From Cycas panzhihuaensis (lineage: Eukaryota; Cycadophyta), in NCBI GenBank assembly GCA_023213395.1, contig CM041465.1, forward strand, positions 21,018,001 through 21,082,000: a stretch of DNA of 64,000 bases. Reading direction: 5' to 3'. Each line of letters opens with the position of its first letter. The stretch's first letter is position 1. A program made the position numbers and the translations under genes. The notes beneath the pieces are model-generated. The model ran no database searches. It had not been told where the DNA came from and was given only the letters and a program-made list of their open reading frames with translations. Positions 21,069 through 32,483 of the stretch are shown here, piece by piece.

Positions 21069-22122
21069 TGATCCAGGAGGATCTACCATATGTTTACAAG
21101 ATGTGGAAAATTCTAGGCATTGGTATAATTGAAAGAGATATGACCAAATGGTATCAAAATCATATGAAGTTTTGTTTAAATGGAGAAGACACATCCTACT
21201 AGATTTGTACAAAAGGTGGGGTTCAGAAAATATCATTTGATTAGAGTTCAAGCCTTGTTTTTGCATAAAATTAATCCCACAGCTAGCAGAAAAAAATAGA
21301 AAATATATATCATCATTATATGAATAGAAATATGGCAAAATAACATCCAAATGAACTAAAATTTTGAGGAAGAGGATGAGACATGTGTTCCTATACATGT
21401 ACCAAATTTGAGATAAATTGGAGTCCATTAAGGTCAGTTACAAGCCACAACTTTTAAGAATTACATGAAGGCCACTTGGACAGTAAAAAAATAACAAATA
21501 CATATTATTATTAAATGAATAAAAATATAGCCAAATGACATCCAAATGAGCTAAAAATTTGAGGAAGATGAGGGGACATGTGTTCCTATATGTGCAACAA
21601 ATTTGAGCCAAATTGGAGTATGTTAAGATCTGTTACAAGTTGCAACATTTTAAGAATTGTATGAAGGCCACTTGGACAACATGCATTCTGGTGGTTAGTG
21701 GTTATACTTGCATGATTGCCACTTGTTAAACATGCAATTCAGGTTTCTTTCTATAAATTTAGCCCTTCTATAGGTTGGAGAGGTGGTTCTTGGAGACTTG
21801 ACTTGGGAAGCATCCTTGGAGAGGCATTTGGAGGGTTGGAGTTCCCCCTTATGGTATAATTATATCATTTATTCCTTGTAATTTTACCATTATTTTGCTA
21901 GTTGATTTCTCCACCATTAAATGGAGATTTTCATAGTTTAATAAAAGTATTACTCCTCATACTTTTGGACAAAAGCCAAGAATAAATTATTTGGTGTAGA
22001 ATTTTCTTTTCATGGGCTCATTGTTGTTTTGATGTTATTGAGCTTTCTACACTAACTCCCAGGATCTCAAGGAGAACAAGTTGATAATTGATTTCTTCAC
22101 CAACTAAGCTCTTTTGGGATCA
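21069..22122 (+). repeat. 3' LTR of Gypsy-B with internal duplication
   Basis: 1054 bp, 195 bp longer than the 5' LTR. The difference is a tandem duplication: 21287-21480 and 21481-21676 both start CAG(A/T)AAAAAAATA and end GGCCACTTGGA. The second unit resembles the 5' LTR more at several sites (for example AATTGTATGAAGG against AATTACATGAAGG in the first). Confidence 0.9.
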
Positions 22123-22838
22123 GTAGGTCCTACATAGTTGATGGAAGCAGCACTAGTAGGGCCTCGAGGCCTACTAGGAAACACATGCACCACGTTCGAA
22201 GGTGGCGCATTCATTTGACTGAGAAACGGCATGCTAACCCCAAGTTGGGGAAAGGACATGCCACAAACAGGTCCTGAAGAAGTAGGACCACAGCTAGAGA
22301 TAGGTGGAACAATGCTTGCCCTAGGAGCTAGTGTAGACATGGCATAGGACAAGTGTACATGGGTAGAAACATCATTCGTTGTATGAGGCATAGGTATAGA
22401 TGAAGAAGATGCTACATTGCATAACATTTCTTTAAACCACCTAGGATGCGGTTGGTGACGAGTTGTTCAGAAGTACTCGCTGAGCGCTTCGACTACGTAG
22501 GCGGGAGGGGTATCCTCATAGCCATATGAAGTTGATGGGATCTCAAAAGTCAAGGATCCCTTAGGATGCTCCTCGTAAGGCTCACTAGTAGGATGGTGAG
22601 TCTCGTGAGGAGATGAATCCTCTACTACATGAGTAGAAGGACGAAAGTCAGTAGGGTGAAACTGGTCATCTGGATAATAGATGGAATCATTGCCCTCATG
22701 GGCAGATTCTGGGACAGATGAGGGGAACTCTTGAGTTCCTGAAGCCATGGTATGGTAAGCCCAATCAGACGGGCAACGTTCCATTGTCGAATCAGGGTTC
22801 GACGATGGAAGGGAACGAGGCGATTGGTCTTCTAACAA
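22123..22838 (-). pseudogene. Tat-1 gag, N-terminal part
   Basis: From 22838: MLEDQSPRSLPSSNPDSTME, then an acidic, Ser/Pro/His-rich low-complexity stretch (HPTDFRPSTHVVEDSS; YEEHPKGSLTFEIPSTSYGY). A stop follows at 22467, and reading resumes from 22427 to the Gypsy-B insertion (SSSSIPMPHTTNDVSTHVHL; FPSRPRGPTSAASINYVGPT). No domain is recognised; the position directly after the PBS and the continuation at 16420 make it the gag leader. Divided by the nested element. Confidence 0.65.
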
Positions 22839-23009
22839 CGGTGGTATACCTCACAAGTGACGTGAGAAACGTCATATACAATACCTTCACGAGCATTGTT
22901 AGAAGGAAATGAAGCAAGCAATGTGGGGGTTTCCCAACTAAAATACAGAATAAGGGACTACCTAGAGGCAAGAACACCAACGAAGGCGAAACTAGCTCCC
23001 TTCTTGGCG

Positions 23010-23028
23010 GGTCCCAGTGTGGTCGCCA
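23010..23028 (-). promoter_or_regulatory. Primer-binding site of Tat-1
   Basis: The reverse complement TGGCGACCACACTGGGACC lies two bases inside the 5' LTR edge. The TGGCGAC start is the type seen in Ogre/Tat elements (tRNA-Arg-like), clearly different from the TGGTATCAGAG sites of the other elements here. tRNA identity not checked. Confidence 0.75.
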
Positions 23029-23030
23029 AG

Positions 23031-25593
23031 TGAAAGCGTTCGCTCTGGTGGTATCCCTATGTCTAGCAAAAGGATATAAGAGTATGCTATGCTAGTTAAG
23101 CTAGGCAGCGAGGACCTCACCTCATAGGGCATCTATGCACCGGAGCACAGATTTGGGACTACAAGGTGCCTGGTTGCTTCCAGGTAGCCGTGCAAAGCAA
23201 GGCCTTCCTACCCTTCGGATGGCCGAGAAGGAGAGAGAATGCCTTGCGTGTTACATCTTCTAAAGGCAATGAGAAGGCAACGAATAGAAGGGCAACTAAC
23301 TAATGTGCAGGCAAATGTAAGAAAGGGCACAACGAGGGCAACTCGAATGCAATGCGAGCAAGCTAACTATGCTATGCTACGCTAGCTAAAGTAAGAAATA
23401 ATGTAAAAATGAATGCACTTTTCTCTTTTCTCTTATAGTCTTTTACAATTTCCTAAATACATAGGCAAATGCATAAAAGGTAGCAATGTAAAAGGGGATA
23501 TGTGGGAAACAAGGGAAATACCTAGATCTGGCGCCTGAATGGAGTGCAGCTCATCTCTCTAAGTCCCGCTCCTTTTTACTCTACTCATCGTGCATGCGAT
23601 GTCGATTGGCGGTAGTTGCCGGAAGTGACAGAAGAGGGGTTTACTTACCTCCCCTTAGGCATATAGAAGCAAATAAACGGAAAGAAATAAAAAGCTTGAA
23701 ACTAGAAAAGAAATGCACTACGCGGGGAACTAACCTGCAATGGGTTCATTCCACGTGTCACTTTACCGATGCGCAATCCTACAAATGAGTGAGGAGAACA
23801 CCTTTCTCTCAGAAGAGAGGCCATGAAATATACCAAAATATATATATACTAAAATCAAATGGGACTAAGATCTATGCTAAGCATCAAAATATAACCAAAT
23901 GAAATAGCAACATGCAAGAAATACTCTCACCACCATATACCATGAAGACACTCGAAAGGGGAAAGGAGTATAGCCTCAGGATGGCTAACTCACCCACGGG
24001 AGACCTCCACAGAACTCAGGAAGGAGAAACTAATTGGCAACTAAGTAGTGAGGTAACAAACCGTAAAAAGGAAAAGAATAACAGAAAAAACTGAGGCTTA
24101 CGTAGGGCCCAACACCAACAAGCGAGACTTCTAGCAATGACGTAGTGAGAGGTTGCCTATGCTAACCTGAACACCCTAACCAAATTCCCTAAACTCCCTT
24201 AGCCTATTCCCTAAGAAAGCGCTGGTGGCAAAAGGAAAGAGGACAAGGGACGGAACCCTTTAGGAGAAGGATAGCAATAGGGGATGGAACCCCACCTACC
24301 TCCCTCAAATCCTCGTATGTTACTCCTTAGGAAGGGGTAAAAGAGATGATTTAAGGAAAACAGAGAGGCCTCAAAGAAACAACCGGAGGGTATTACTAAT
24401 CTAGTGCAACACTATGAGGAAAACTAGCTAACTAGGATCTCATTCATTAACAGACAAAAGAAATAGGAACAAAATGAATTGCAAGTAGAAATAAGAAGTA
24501 CCTTGTAGGAGGAAGATCAAGCATGAACTTTACTACTAGGAAATAGCAGCAATAACCAACGTATTAGGACTGGTCATGAGAGGTTCTTGCAAGAGTGAAA
24601 ATGAGGAAAACTCCTTGCAAACTTGGAGCCTTGGAAGTTGGCTCTTTAGGAAGCTTTTGGGTGAAAATATCCTTTAGAACCTTGAGCACCTACAAAGAGA
24701 AATAAGGCTTGTTGTGGAGACCTGTAGGGGGCAGCAATAGCCCTGCAAGTCCAGCTAGTAGCAATCCTTTCCTCCTTTGTCCAGTTGTTGTGCATGTGGA
24801 TTGTCTTTCTCTGTGTGTTTTCTTGTTGAAAAGTCGGAAAATTTTCTAAGAGATTTGAAAAATGGCCAAAGGATGCAAAAAAATGGGGAGCAAAATCTCC
24901 TTTATCCCCCTGTTCACAGTAGGTGAACGTTGGGGATGTCAGGGTGACTCGAATCAATCGATGCCACGTGGCAGTTCCCAAAAAAAAAAATGGAAACTAT
25001 CATGTGGCTCTCTTTTTTTAAATTTCAAATAGTCATACCATAGTAAACTCTGGCTGCATGACAAAAGGCTATGATACCACTAAGTTTATAGCGGTATCAG
25101 ACATGAAACAAGAAAAAGAGAAAAAGGAGCAGAAACATCAGGTTTTAGAGTAAAAATCAAGGCTAAACATAAGCTAGAGCAGCTGGGGGAATGCCCAAGT
25201 AATGGGCAAGTACCCAAAATGATGCAAAGAGTCCTAACTAAGGATTAAATCAAGCTCAGGAAGGACTGCAATGTAAACAACATGTCGTAACAAGAGCAAA
25301 TAGGACTGACTAGAACATCCCAAGAGACCGTGGAGACAACGTGGGTGGTTGTGCACCATACGGGGTGTAGCATTCACTGAGGAATGCCCCCGTTGTGAGT
25401 CGTCATAGGCTGATGGTGTGCCGTAAGCACATGCATTATGAGTAAGTAGAAAAGCAATGCGTGCAAGCAGGCATATGTCAAGCAACCTACTCTAAATGAC
25501 CTCAATCAAGCATGGGCAGGAAAAGGTAAGAAAGTATACCTAAACAAACCTGCATCGATGCATCTTGAGTCCATTCCAAGTAGCTGGGAAACA
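23031..25593 (-). repeat. 5' LTR of Tat-1
   Basis: 2563 bp, TGAAAGCGTT to GGGAAACA on the plus strand, paired with 3313-5885. A TATA-like stretch on the minus strand at 23840-23848 puts U3 at about 1.75 kb and R-U5 at about 0.8 kb. Differences from the other LTR are point changes and small indels, for example a deletion near 24329 relative to 'tgcaccggctaaccaaggac' in the 3' LTR. Confidence 0.95.
23840..23848 (-). promoter_or_regulatory. TATA-like box of Tat-1 5' LTR
   Basis: TATATATA on the minus strand, conserved in the 3' LTR (4119-4128). Likely promoter of the gag-pol RNA; predicted only. Confidence 0.4.
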
Positions 25594-26612
25594 TCTCCCT
25601 AAAAGGAATGCATCATATATGTTATTTTCTTCTATGTTATACCTATTCACATACTTTCCAAGATTGAGATACCTTAGTTGGAAAAATACCATACCATAAA
25701 ATAAGTGTGGGTTTCAAGCTAGGACTAAACTAAACTAGAATATTGGTGAGGTTTGGTTAGCGATACCATCATACCTCAATCAAGAATCATCCTAATAACC
25801 AACTAGGAAAACTTTAATATAAGATTAAAATATACTTGGTCCAATATCTATTATAGCCATGGATATGTATATACCACTCTTCAAAGGAGGTATATATCTA
25901 CTCCTTGGCGAATTGGGTGAGGATTGGGAGTACCTAGGCTCTATTGTGACTTAGATTTCATCACCAAGTACAATTATAGGTATCACGAGTAAAGGCCAAC
26001 TTAATTATACTATAATCTTAAGCATCCCTTTAATAACCTCAATTATATATTGGACATAAGTTAAAGGTTATTGGGTTGATTATGCATCCTACATTTGAGT
26101 TTCAAGTTGTGTACACCCAATGATGTCAACTTCCACATTAGCCTATAATCTTGTATATTGATCACTTACTTATTTGTAAAAAATAATCCATAGTGTAATT
26201 ACATTCAAAGTGCCTCTCATAACTCTATAGTATTAAGTTAATATTTTCCATAAATGTTGGTGACCAATTTTCATCATAGTACTTCTTATATTTCTGCTAT
26301 GTCAAGTTAATATTTACCACAAGTATTAGTGGCTAATTTTCATCATAGTACTTCTCATATTCCTAGTGCATTAGGTTAATATTTGCCACAAGTGTTAGTG
26401 GCTAATTTTCATCATAGTGCTTCGCATATTCTCTAAGTTTCTCCCTTTATCTTTGAGTAACCATTCTCACTTCTTTATTCTTCCTTCTGGTACACTGCTT
26501 CATTACATCTCCTATTTATAAATAGTGATTGGTCATTTATTACCATCAATTTTATAAGTCCCTTATTTATTTCTTCCCTTCTCAAAAGAAAACATATCTT
26601 CATAGTTCAAAC
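25594..26612 (+). other. Copia-1 leader, right part, with 69-bp tandem repeat
   Basis: Continuation of the untranslated leader after Tat-1, collinear with about 49740-50643 in Copia-2. At 26225-26430 there are three tandem units of about 69 bp (each with GTTAATATTT...AATTTTCATCATAGT). No coding frame of note. Gag homology begins at about 26613. Confidence 0.75.
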
Positions 26613-27560
26613 AAAATGTAAACTGCATTCTTAAAAAGAAAGAAAATTGGGACATGTAGTTCACTAGTGTTAGAAATACTATAAAGTATGAAGGTCTTTA
26701 GAGAGATCACCTGCAACTTATACTAATTATTGATGCCACTACTACCATAACTACCTCTAACTCCTCCCATTGAAGCTATAGCCAAATGTCAATGGTAACT
26801 TGATGAAGATAAAATTCATGCAGGGATACTTCTTCTCACTAATTATTCCCTACATAACCTCATTGATGAAGCTGCACATAATACAACATGGAAAATCCTT
26901 GAATTTGTCAAGAAGAACTTTTATACTAAATTAGACTTGGAATTTGTTCACCTAATGCTGAAGATGAACAAATTCAAAATGCAAAAAGTACATGCAAGTG
27001 AGATAATCAATATCCCTTATCCCATCAAGTAAGCCATCGTAAAAGACTTCAAGACTTAATATATTACATGGGCTTTCTTGATTTAGTCATGTCTCCATAT
27101 CTTAGATTACAAAAATCTATTGGGAAGTCTTCAATCTAATGGAATCTTGAAGACCCTAAACTTTAAGGATTTTGTTGATAAGTTCATTGAATCTCATAAG
27201 ACATTTGATACCAACTTTGCCACCATATCAGACCCAACCAATGCTATTTTTGAAGTAGATGAAGATTATTTTTATACCAAAAATTAAGGTCAATATTTCT
27301 CTCATGGAAGAGGCAAAAGTAGACAATAAGAACAACATCCTCATGGTCAAGAGGCTCCTTAACTCCAACAAAAATAGTCTTAAGGCCAAGGCCAAAATAA
27401 TCAACTTGGACCTAGATCCAATAATTAAAGACAATCTAACCATCTCAATACTTCTTATGGGACTGGAAATCAAATAATTATGTGCTAAAGATATCATAGA
27501 AAAGGACACTATACCAAAAATTATAGAACTACCACCAACAAACTACTAAGCTATCAATAG
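26613..27560 (+). pseudogene. Copia-1 gag, decayed
   Basis: Collinear with Copia-2 gag (50644-51610) but the start ATG is lost ('catatcttcatagttcaa' against 'ccatgtcttcacagttcaa'). Readable pieces include KYEGL near 26690, FVKKNFYTKLDLEFVHLMLK near 26910-26960, and a damaged zinc knuckle near 27485 (C..[Y]..KGHYTK). Copia gag of the UBN2-like type. Many stops. A minus-strand frame here (27228-27509) is only its shadow. Confidence 0.75.
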
Positions 27561-27769
27561 TACTATGGTGTACATAATGTTGATAATACTTCTTTCAAAG
27601 ATGATTTTGGTGGAATGCAATTTACTCATGCACACCTTCAAAGAATTAGGGCCACTTCATCAAATGTTGTTAATAAATCAACTGAGTATATTGAGGCTCA
27701 TTGTGGTTATGTTCATTCATTTTTGCCTTCACCACTTGGAGTTGCAAATAGTGTCATCTCAAATACTTC

Positions 27770-29062
27770 ATCTTAGATCATAGATATTGGAGCAACATAA
27801 TATATGACTTATCATCACCAGTTCTCTCAATATTTTAACTCTAAATCTTGTGGTGTTGTACACATGGCTTATAAATCATCTCATACAGTTGAAGGACTTG
27901 GATCCATTTACTTGAAACTCCTAGTCCTTCTAGATTTTACCCTTGTTTATGTTTTATATATTCTTACTTTAAAGAAAAACTTGCTCTCCCTATCCACCCT
28001 TATCTCTTGTGAATTTGATGTAAGTATAAATACAAATAATTAAACTCTCTATATCATTCACCCTCCTTTAAATAATGTGGTTATGATCAAAATTCTTAAT
28101 GGAAAATATTTTTTCCTAACTAGCTCACCATACTCTGAAGCCAACTATGTTGATGATGACTCTACCTTTACCACAACCTTGACTCCTCAAAAGTTGTCCC
28201 AAATGGCCCTATGCCATGATCATATGGGGGATATCAAAATTGATCACTTAAGAGAACTATATGCCACTCTTTCTAGTATGCTTAGGCTCTCTTTTAAGCC
28301 CTTCAAATGTGAAGCATGTATCATTGCAAAATCTTAAAGACAACCCTTTCCTCATAGTTAGTGGAAATCTAGCCAACCTTTCCATCTTGTACACTCATAA
28401 ATATACACTCTTATACCTATTCCTTCTCTCAAACAAAATTGGTGCTATATTAATTTCATTGATGATTTTACTAAGGAAGTATGGGTTGCTTTTCTTGCCA
28501 AGAAAGATGAAGTTTTTTCTATGTTTTAAGCTTTCAAGGCCCACATGGAGAATAAATTAGGATTCAATATCAAGATGCTCAAGACTAATAATGGTGGTGA
28601 GTACACCTCTAATAAGTTTGAATCATACCTATGTAACCATGGGATCAAATATTAGATCACTATTACATGTACACCTTAGCAAAATGGAGTTGTCAAGTAC
28701 ATGAATAGGACCATCATAAGCATGGCTCATGCTATGCTAGTGTAAAATAATGCCCCTATTTATCTTTAACCTAAGGCTATCTAGACTGTTATCTATTACA
28801 TTAACACTATTAGTCCCTCCAAGCTTGGTCCCTCTTTACATGAAATATGGTATAGGAAAATCCCCTCTATCTCCTACTTCAAAATTTTTGGCTCTACTTG
28901 TTATGCTCATATTTTGGAGGAATGTAGAAATAAGGTCTAAGATAGAGCCCTCAAAGGAATATTTGTTGGATACCCTATGGACAAAAAGGGGTATAAGATT
29001 TTTCTACCTTTACATTATAAAATCATTATCACTAGAGATGTTATCTTTATAGAAATTGAAGA
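27770..29062 (+). pseudogene. Copia-1 protease and integrase, decayed
   Basis: Protease active site near 27775-27800 reads IIDIGAT (normally DTGAT), followed by a stop. HHQFSQYF and LGSIYLKLL continue it. The GAG-pre-integrase region is HDHMGDIKIDHLRELYATL and CEACIIAKS. Integrase core: INFIDDFTKEVWVAFLAKK (first Asp kept), KTNNGGEYTSNKF (second catalytic Asp is Asn, codon 28587-28589), QNGVVKYMNRT (catalytic Glu is Lys, codon 28695-28697). The C-terminal part includes VFIGYPMDKKGYKIF-like sequence near 28960. The same Asn and Lys occur in Copia-2. Confidence 0.85.
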
Positions 29063-29379
29063 TCAACTGCTCAAACTTGACTGTAATATTCCTTTGTATT
29101 GATTTAATAATACTACTAAATTTGATGTCCAGATTGTAAAATTTAGCGAGGGATACTTAATAGTTGCTCAAAATCTTGGAATATGATAATAGAGCCCTAG
29201 AAGATATAGGTTGTGACTCTCATTCAATGCATACATATCTAACACCATCATTTAAGAATAGCCAAGTTGATAAAGATAAAGCCATATCAGAAGGACCACC
29301 TTCTCTAACATAAGTAGCTAGCCCATATTCTCCAGCATCGCCAACTTCCTCCATGCCAAATATTTTACATGATCATTTT

Positions 29380-31030
29380 TTAAATCAAAATTAAGACCAA
29401 GAGGATATGGAAATGAAAACTTTATTCCCAACTTGAGTTGTTTATGAAGCCTACCAGCTATACAAGAACATGTGACCAGATGAGGTAAGTAAAACTAGCA
29501 CTAGAAATACCCATAGAGCAAGGATTTATAAATCACTTTCCATTGAACTTGAACCAACAGAACTATACGTTGCTCTTAATGAAGAACCCCTAATGTACTA
29601 AGAAGCTGTAAAGCATGCCATTTAGAAAAATGCCATGAACAAAGAGTACCAATCTCTTATACAAAATGGTACATGAGAGCTTGTTGATCTACCACTTGGA
29701 AGAGAGGTAGCTCAAAATAAATAGATGAAAGGATTCACATAAAGGAAAGGCATCAACCATACTGAAATCTTTACTCCTATAATCAAGTCACCTACAACCA
29801 AAACTCTTATTGCCTTAGTTACTTAATAGGGTTAGAAAATCTACCAACTCGATGTTAAGACTACATTTCTTAATAAAGACCTTAAAGAAGAAATTTACAT
29901 GGCTCAGCCAGAAGGATACAAGATTATCGGTCTAGAGCATAAGGTTTGTAAGATCATAAAATCCTTGTACAACCTAAAGTAAGCCCCTTGTGCTTGGTTT
30001 ACCAAGTTATCTAAAAGAATGAGGTAACTTGTATATGAGGTTTATAATTATCAAGATATTGATGTAACACTATTTATCAAGTGCCAAAATGATAAAGTCA
30101 CTTACCTCTTAATCTTTGTGGATGATATACTAATAACAGAGAATAGTAAATAGGTAATCAACCAACTAAAGAAGGACCTTACCAAAACATTTGAATTGTT
30201 TAACATCAAGTTGATGAAATATTACTTGGGAATTGAAGTAACTCAAAAGAATAGGAAAATATTTCTCTTTAAAGAAAAATATATCAATGATCTTATGACA
30301 AAGTTTTAGTTGGAAGGTGCTTGACCAGTGGCTATGCTTATGGAACCTAATAATAAATCTTAGTTGATGGTGACACTAGGGAGGCAAATGTAATACTTTA
30401 CATGTAACTTATAGGTAGTATCATCCATACTACTAACATAAGGCTAGATATTACACACTTTGATAATATCCTTACAAGATTCATAATAAATCCTAAGTAG
30501 AATCACTAGAAAGCTACTACAATACGAGTGTTGAGGTACCTAAAGATGACTAACAAATATGGCCTATTATATGAACCCAATACAAATTTCAAACTTTAAG
30601 TATACATAGACTCAAACTTTGCTAGAGATAAAGACAAAGGAAGATCTATGTCTAGGTATATAACATTTCTAGGAACAACACCAATATTATGGAGATCTAG
30701 ATAACAAAAGATAGTTGCATACTCAACTATCAAAGTTAAATATACTACTACTTTTGAGACAAGTAAGGAGGTGATATGGCTTAGAAAATTATTAAATACA
30801 TTTAATGTCACCCAAACAATTTCTACCAGCCTACGTATATATAATCAGTCTATAATCTAAATGGCTAAAAATCCTATATTTCATGATTGTAGCAAACATA
30901 TAAGTATACAAATCCATAGAATTAGAGAACTAGTTTATGACAATATAATTTAATTGGAGTATTACTCCATAGTAGATCAAGTGGCTAATATCTTGACCAA
31001 ACCACTACAGAGGGTGAAGTTTGAATAGTT
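29380..31030 (+). pseudogene. Copia-1 RT and RNase H, decayed
   Basis: Copia-order RT after integrase. Visible pieces are the RT start around 29600-29720, YQLDVKT around 29850, the catalytic LIFVDDILIT (about 30109-30138; FVDD for YVDD), and MKYYLGIEVTQ near 30220. RNase H from about 30598: YIDSNFARDKDKGRSMSRYI, FLGTTPILWRS, VAYSTIKVKYTT (for SSTEAEY; Glu altered) and ANILTKPLQRVKF at about 30985. Numerous stops. A short minus-strand frame at 30596-30811 is a shadow. Confidence 0.85.
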
Positions 31031-31490
31031 TTGAGGATAATTTAGCCTTAGGGCATCCATCTCCAATAAATTAAAGGAGATGTTAATAGGACTATCATAC
31101 TTTATCTCATATATGAAAACCCCTTATGGGTGTGGAAGGACAAGAGTAAGTCTCTTCTCTATCCCATTTGTGAAAATCCCTTATGGGTCCAAAAGGATAA
31201 GGGTTATATCATTTTAGAAAATCAGAACCTGTGAAAACTCCAAAAGGCATGGGGGATGACCAAATGGTATATTGAGACTCAATAGATTTCATCTACAATA
31301 TTCATTATACTAATTAACTATCTATCTTCATTTAAAGAGCCATCTGAGCCAAGTTCATAGATTATAAAGTCTGTGGATTTTCTTCTCTATGAGGGTTTCC
31401 TACAAAAGTTTCATAGTAGTTTGATTTATAAAAAGCTCAAATAAAGGCCTCATAGGATAAAATAAAATAGGATAAAATGACCTTCTACCA
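31031..31490 (+). other. Copia-1 3' untranslated region
   Basis: Sequence between the RNase H end and the PPT. It contains two short direct repeats around 31120 and 31170 ('gaaaaccccttatgggt' and 'gaaaatcccttatgggtc'). No gene seen. Confidence 0.6.
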
Positions 31491-31492
31491 TT

Positions 31493-31502
31493 AAGGGAGA
31501 GA
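31493..31502 (+). promoter_or_regulatory. Polypurine tract of Copia-1
   Basis: AAGGGAGAGA directly before the 3' LTR; typical copia PPT. Confidence 0.75.
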
Positions 31503-31503
31503 T

Positions 31504-31801
31504 TAAAATGGGTTAATATCATAAGGTCATTACATTAGTTTATTATTCCTAAAAAGGGTCTTAAGTGAACTTTAAATTAGATCACTTAAGTGAACTACAC
31601 TTTCATGTGCATTATGTGTAATTTCATTTCACCTAACTCTAATGCTCTTTCTCTTAATATAAAGATAAAAGTTTAATAGAGGAGGCTCATTCTTACCTCC
31701 TTATTTTCTGAGAGCTACCCTTTTTCTCTCAAGTCTCTCTTACTCCCATATTTGTCTTTGCATTTAGTGCATGGAGATGAAGGATAGATCCACTCTTTTC
31801 A
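31504..31801 (+). repeat. 3' LTR of Copia-1
   Basis: 298 bp, T(G>A)AAAATGGG to CTCTTTTCA, the same length as the Copia-2 5' LTR (48314-48611). The LTR start has lost its TG. TATAAAG at 31658-31664 is retained. Confidence 0.9.
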
Positions 31802-32418
31802 TCTTGTGTATGTAAAATAAAAATAAACTAAAGCATATAAATAAAACATAAAAGATACTCTACCTTGATTCTTTCTCTTTACTTCACTTTTGATGATTTA
31901 AGCACTAAGAGGGGGAATGATTAATAAAGTAAGAGATACTTGTACCTAATAACTAAGTTTGGTCTTGAAACAACTCTCTTTTTGCTTAAAATACCTCCTT
32001 TCTATTGGAGATAATCTTGATGGCAATAATATCAAAGTCTAAATATTCTAAAGATAGACAAAATAATGGTATTTCTTACATATAAATCTTGTAACTAATT
32101 GATATAATATGCAACCATCATATAACAAGAAATGGCTTCATGCATGCAAGATAAATGACTTACTTTGATGATCTACTCTCTTCAATATCTGATTCCACCT
32201 CCTCTTAAGAGTTTGGAAATTTATAAGCTAAGCCTTTGAAGGGAAAAACTCATTAAGGATTAGGAGAAGAATAAAATCAAAGAATGACAATCACTTCAAT
32301 GAAAAGATTAATGCACTTGCAATAAATCAAGGAGACTATTTAACCATGTAATCATGACAATTATGAAATCTAACTAAAATAAGAGAAACATATATATGGA
32401 TCTTTCTTTACAAAGGGT

Positions 32419-32483
<65 letters not shown>

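Larger units (their letters stand above)
16421..22122 (+). mobile_element. Gypsy-B: Ty3/gypsy retrotransposon nested in Tat-1 gag
   Basis: 5702 bp, LTRs 16421-17279 and 21069-22122, ends TGATCC...GGATCA, perfect TSD GTAGG (16416-16420 and 22123-22127). Order: PBS, gag, protease, [RT missing], RNase H, integrase, PPT, LTR. Orientation is opposite to Tat-1. Loss of RT plus several stops make it non-autonomous. I see no chromodomain after integrase. The gag is related to the fragment at 1-720. Confidence 0.95.
3313..25593 (-). mobile_element. Tat-1: Tat/Ogre-lineage Ty3/gypsy retrotransposon with antisense PMD gene
   Basis: The element is bounded by LTRs of about 2.57 kb (3313-5885 and 23031-25593) and a perfect TSD, TCTCC (3308-3312 and 25594-25598). 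The span is 22.3 kb, or about 16.6 kb without the nested Gypsy-B. Read on the minus strand the order is PBS, gag, protease, RT-RNase H, integrase, antisense PMD gene, archaeal-type RNase H, PPT, LTR. Long LTRs, large size, an extra RNase H and an antisense ORF after pol are hallmarks of the plant Tat/Ogre/Retand lineage. All coding regions carry stops or frameshifts, so it is non-autonomous. Confidence 0.9.
2006..31801 (+). mobile_element. Copia-1: Ty1/copia LTR retrotransposon, interrupted by Tat-1
   Basis: The outer element of the left nest consists of 2006-3312 plus 25594-31801, about 7.5 kb of its own sequence. The 5' LTR is 2006-2190, the 3' LTR is 31504-31801, and the flanks are TCTTA (2001-2005) and TCTTG (31802-31806), a 4/5 match. 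Domain order is gag, protease, integrase, RT, RNase H, which is diagnostic of copia. The coding part carries many stops and frameshifts, so the element is dead. The close relative Copia-2 (from 48314) shows the uninterrupted sequence at the Tat-1 target: 'cttttcactatttctaaaag' near 49735. Confidence 0.9.
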
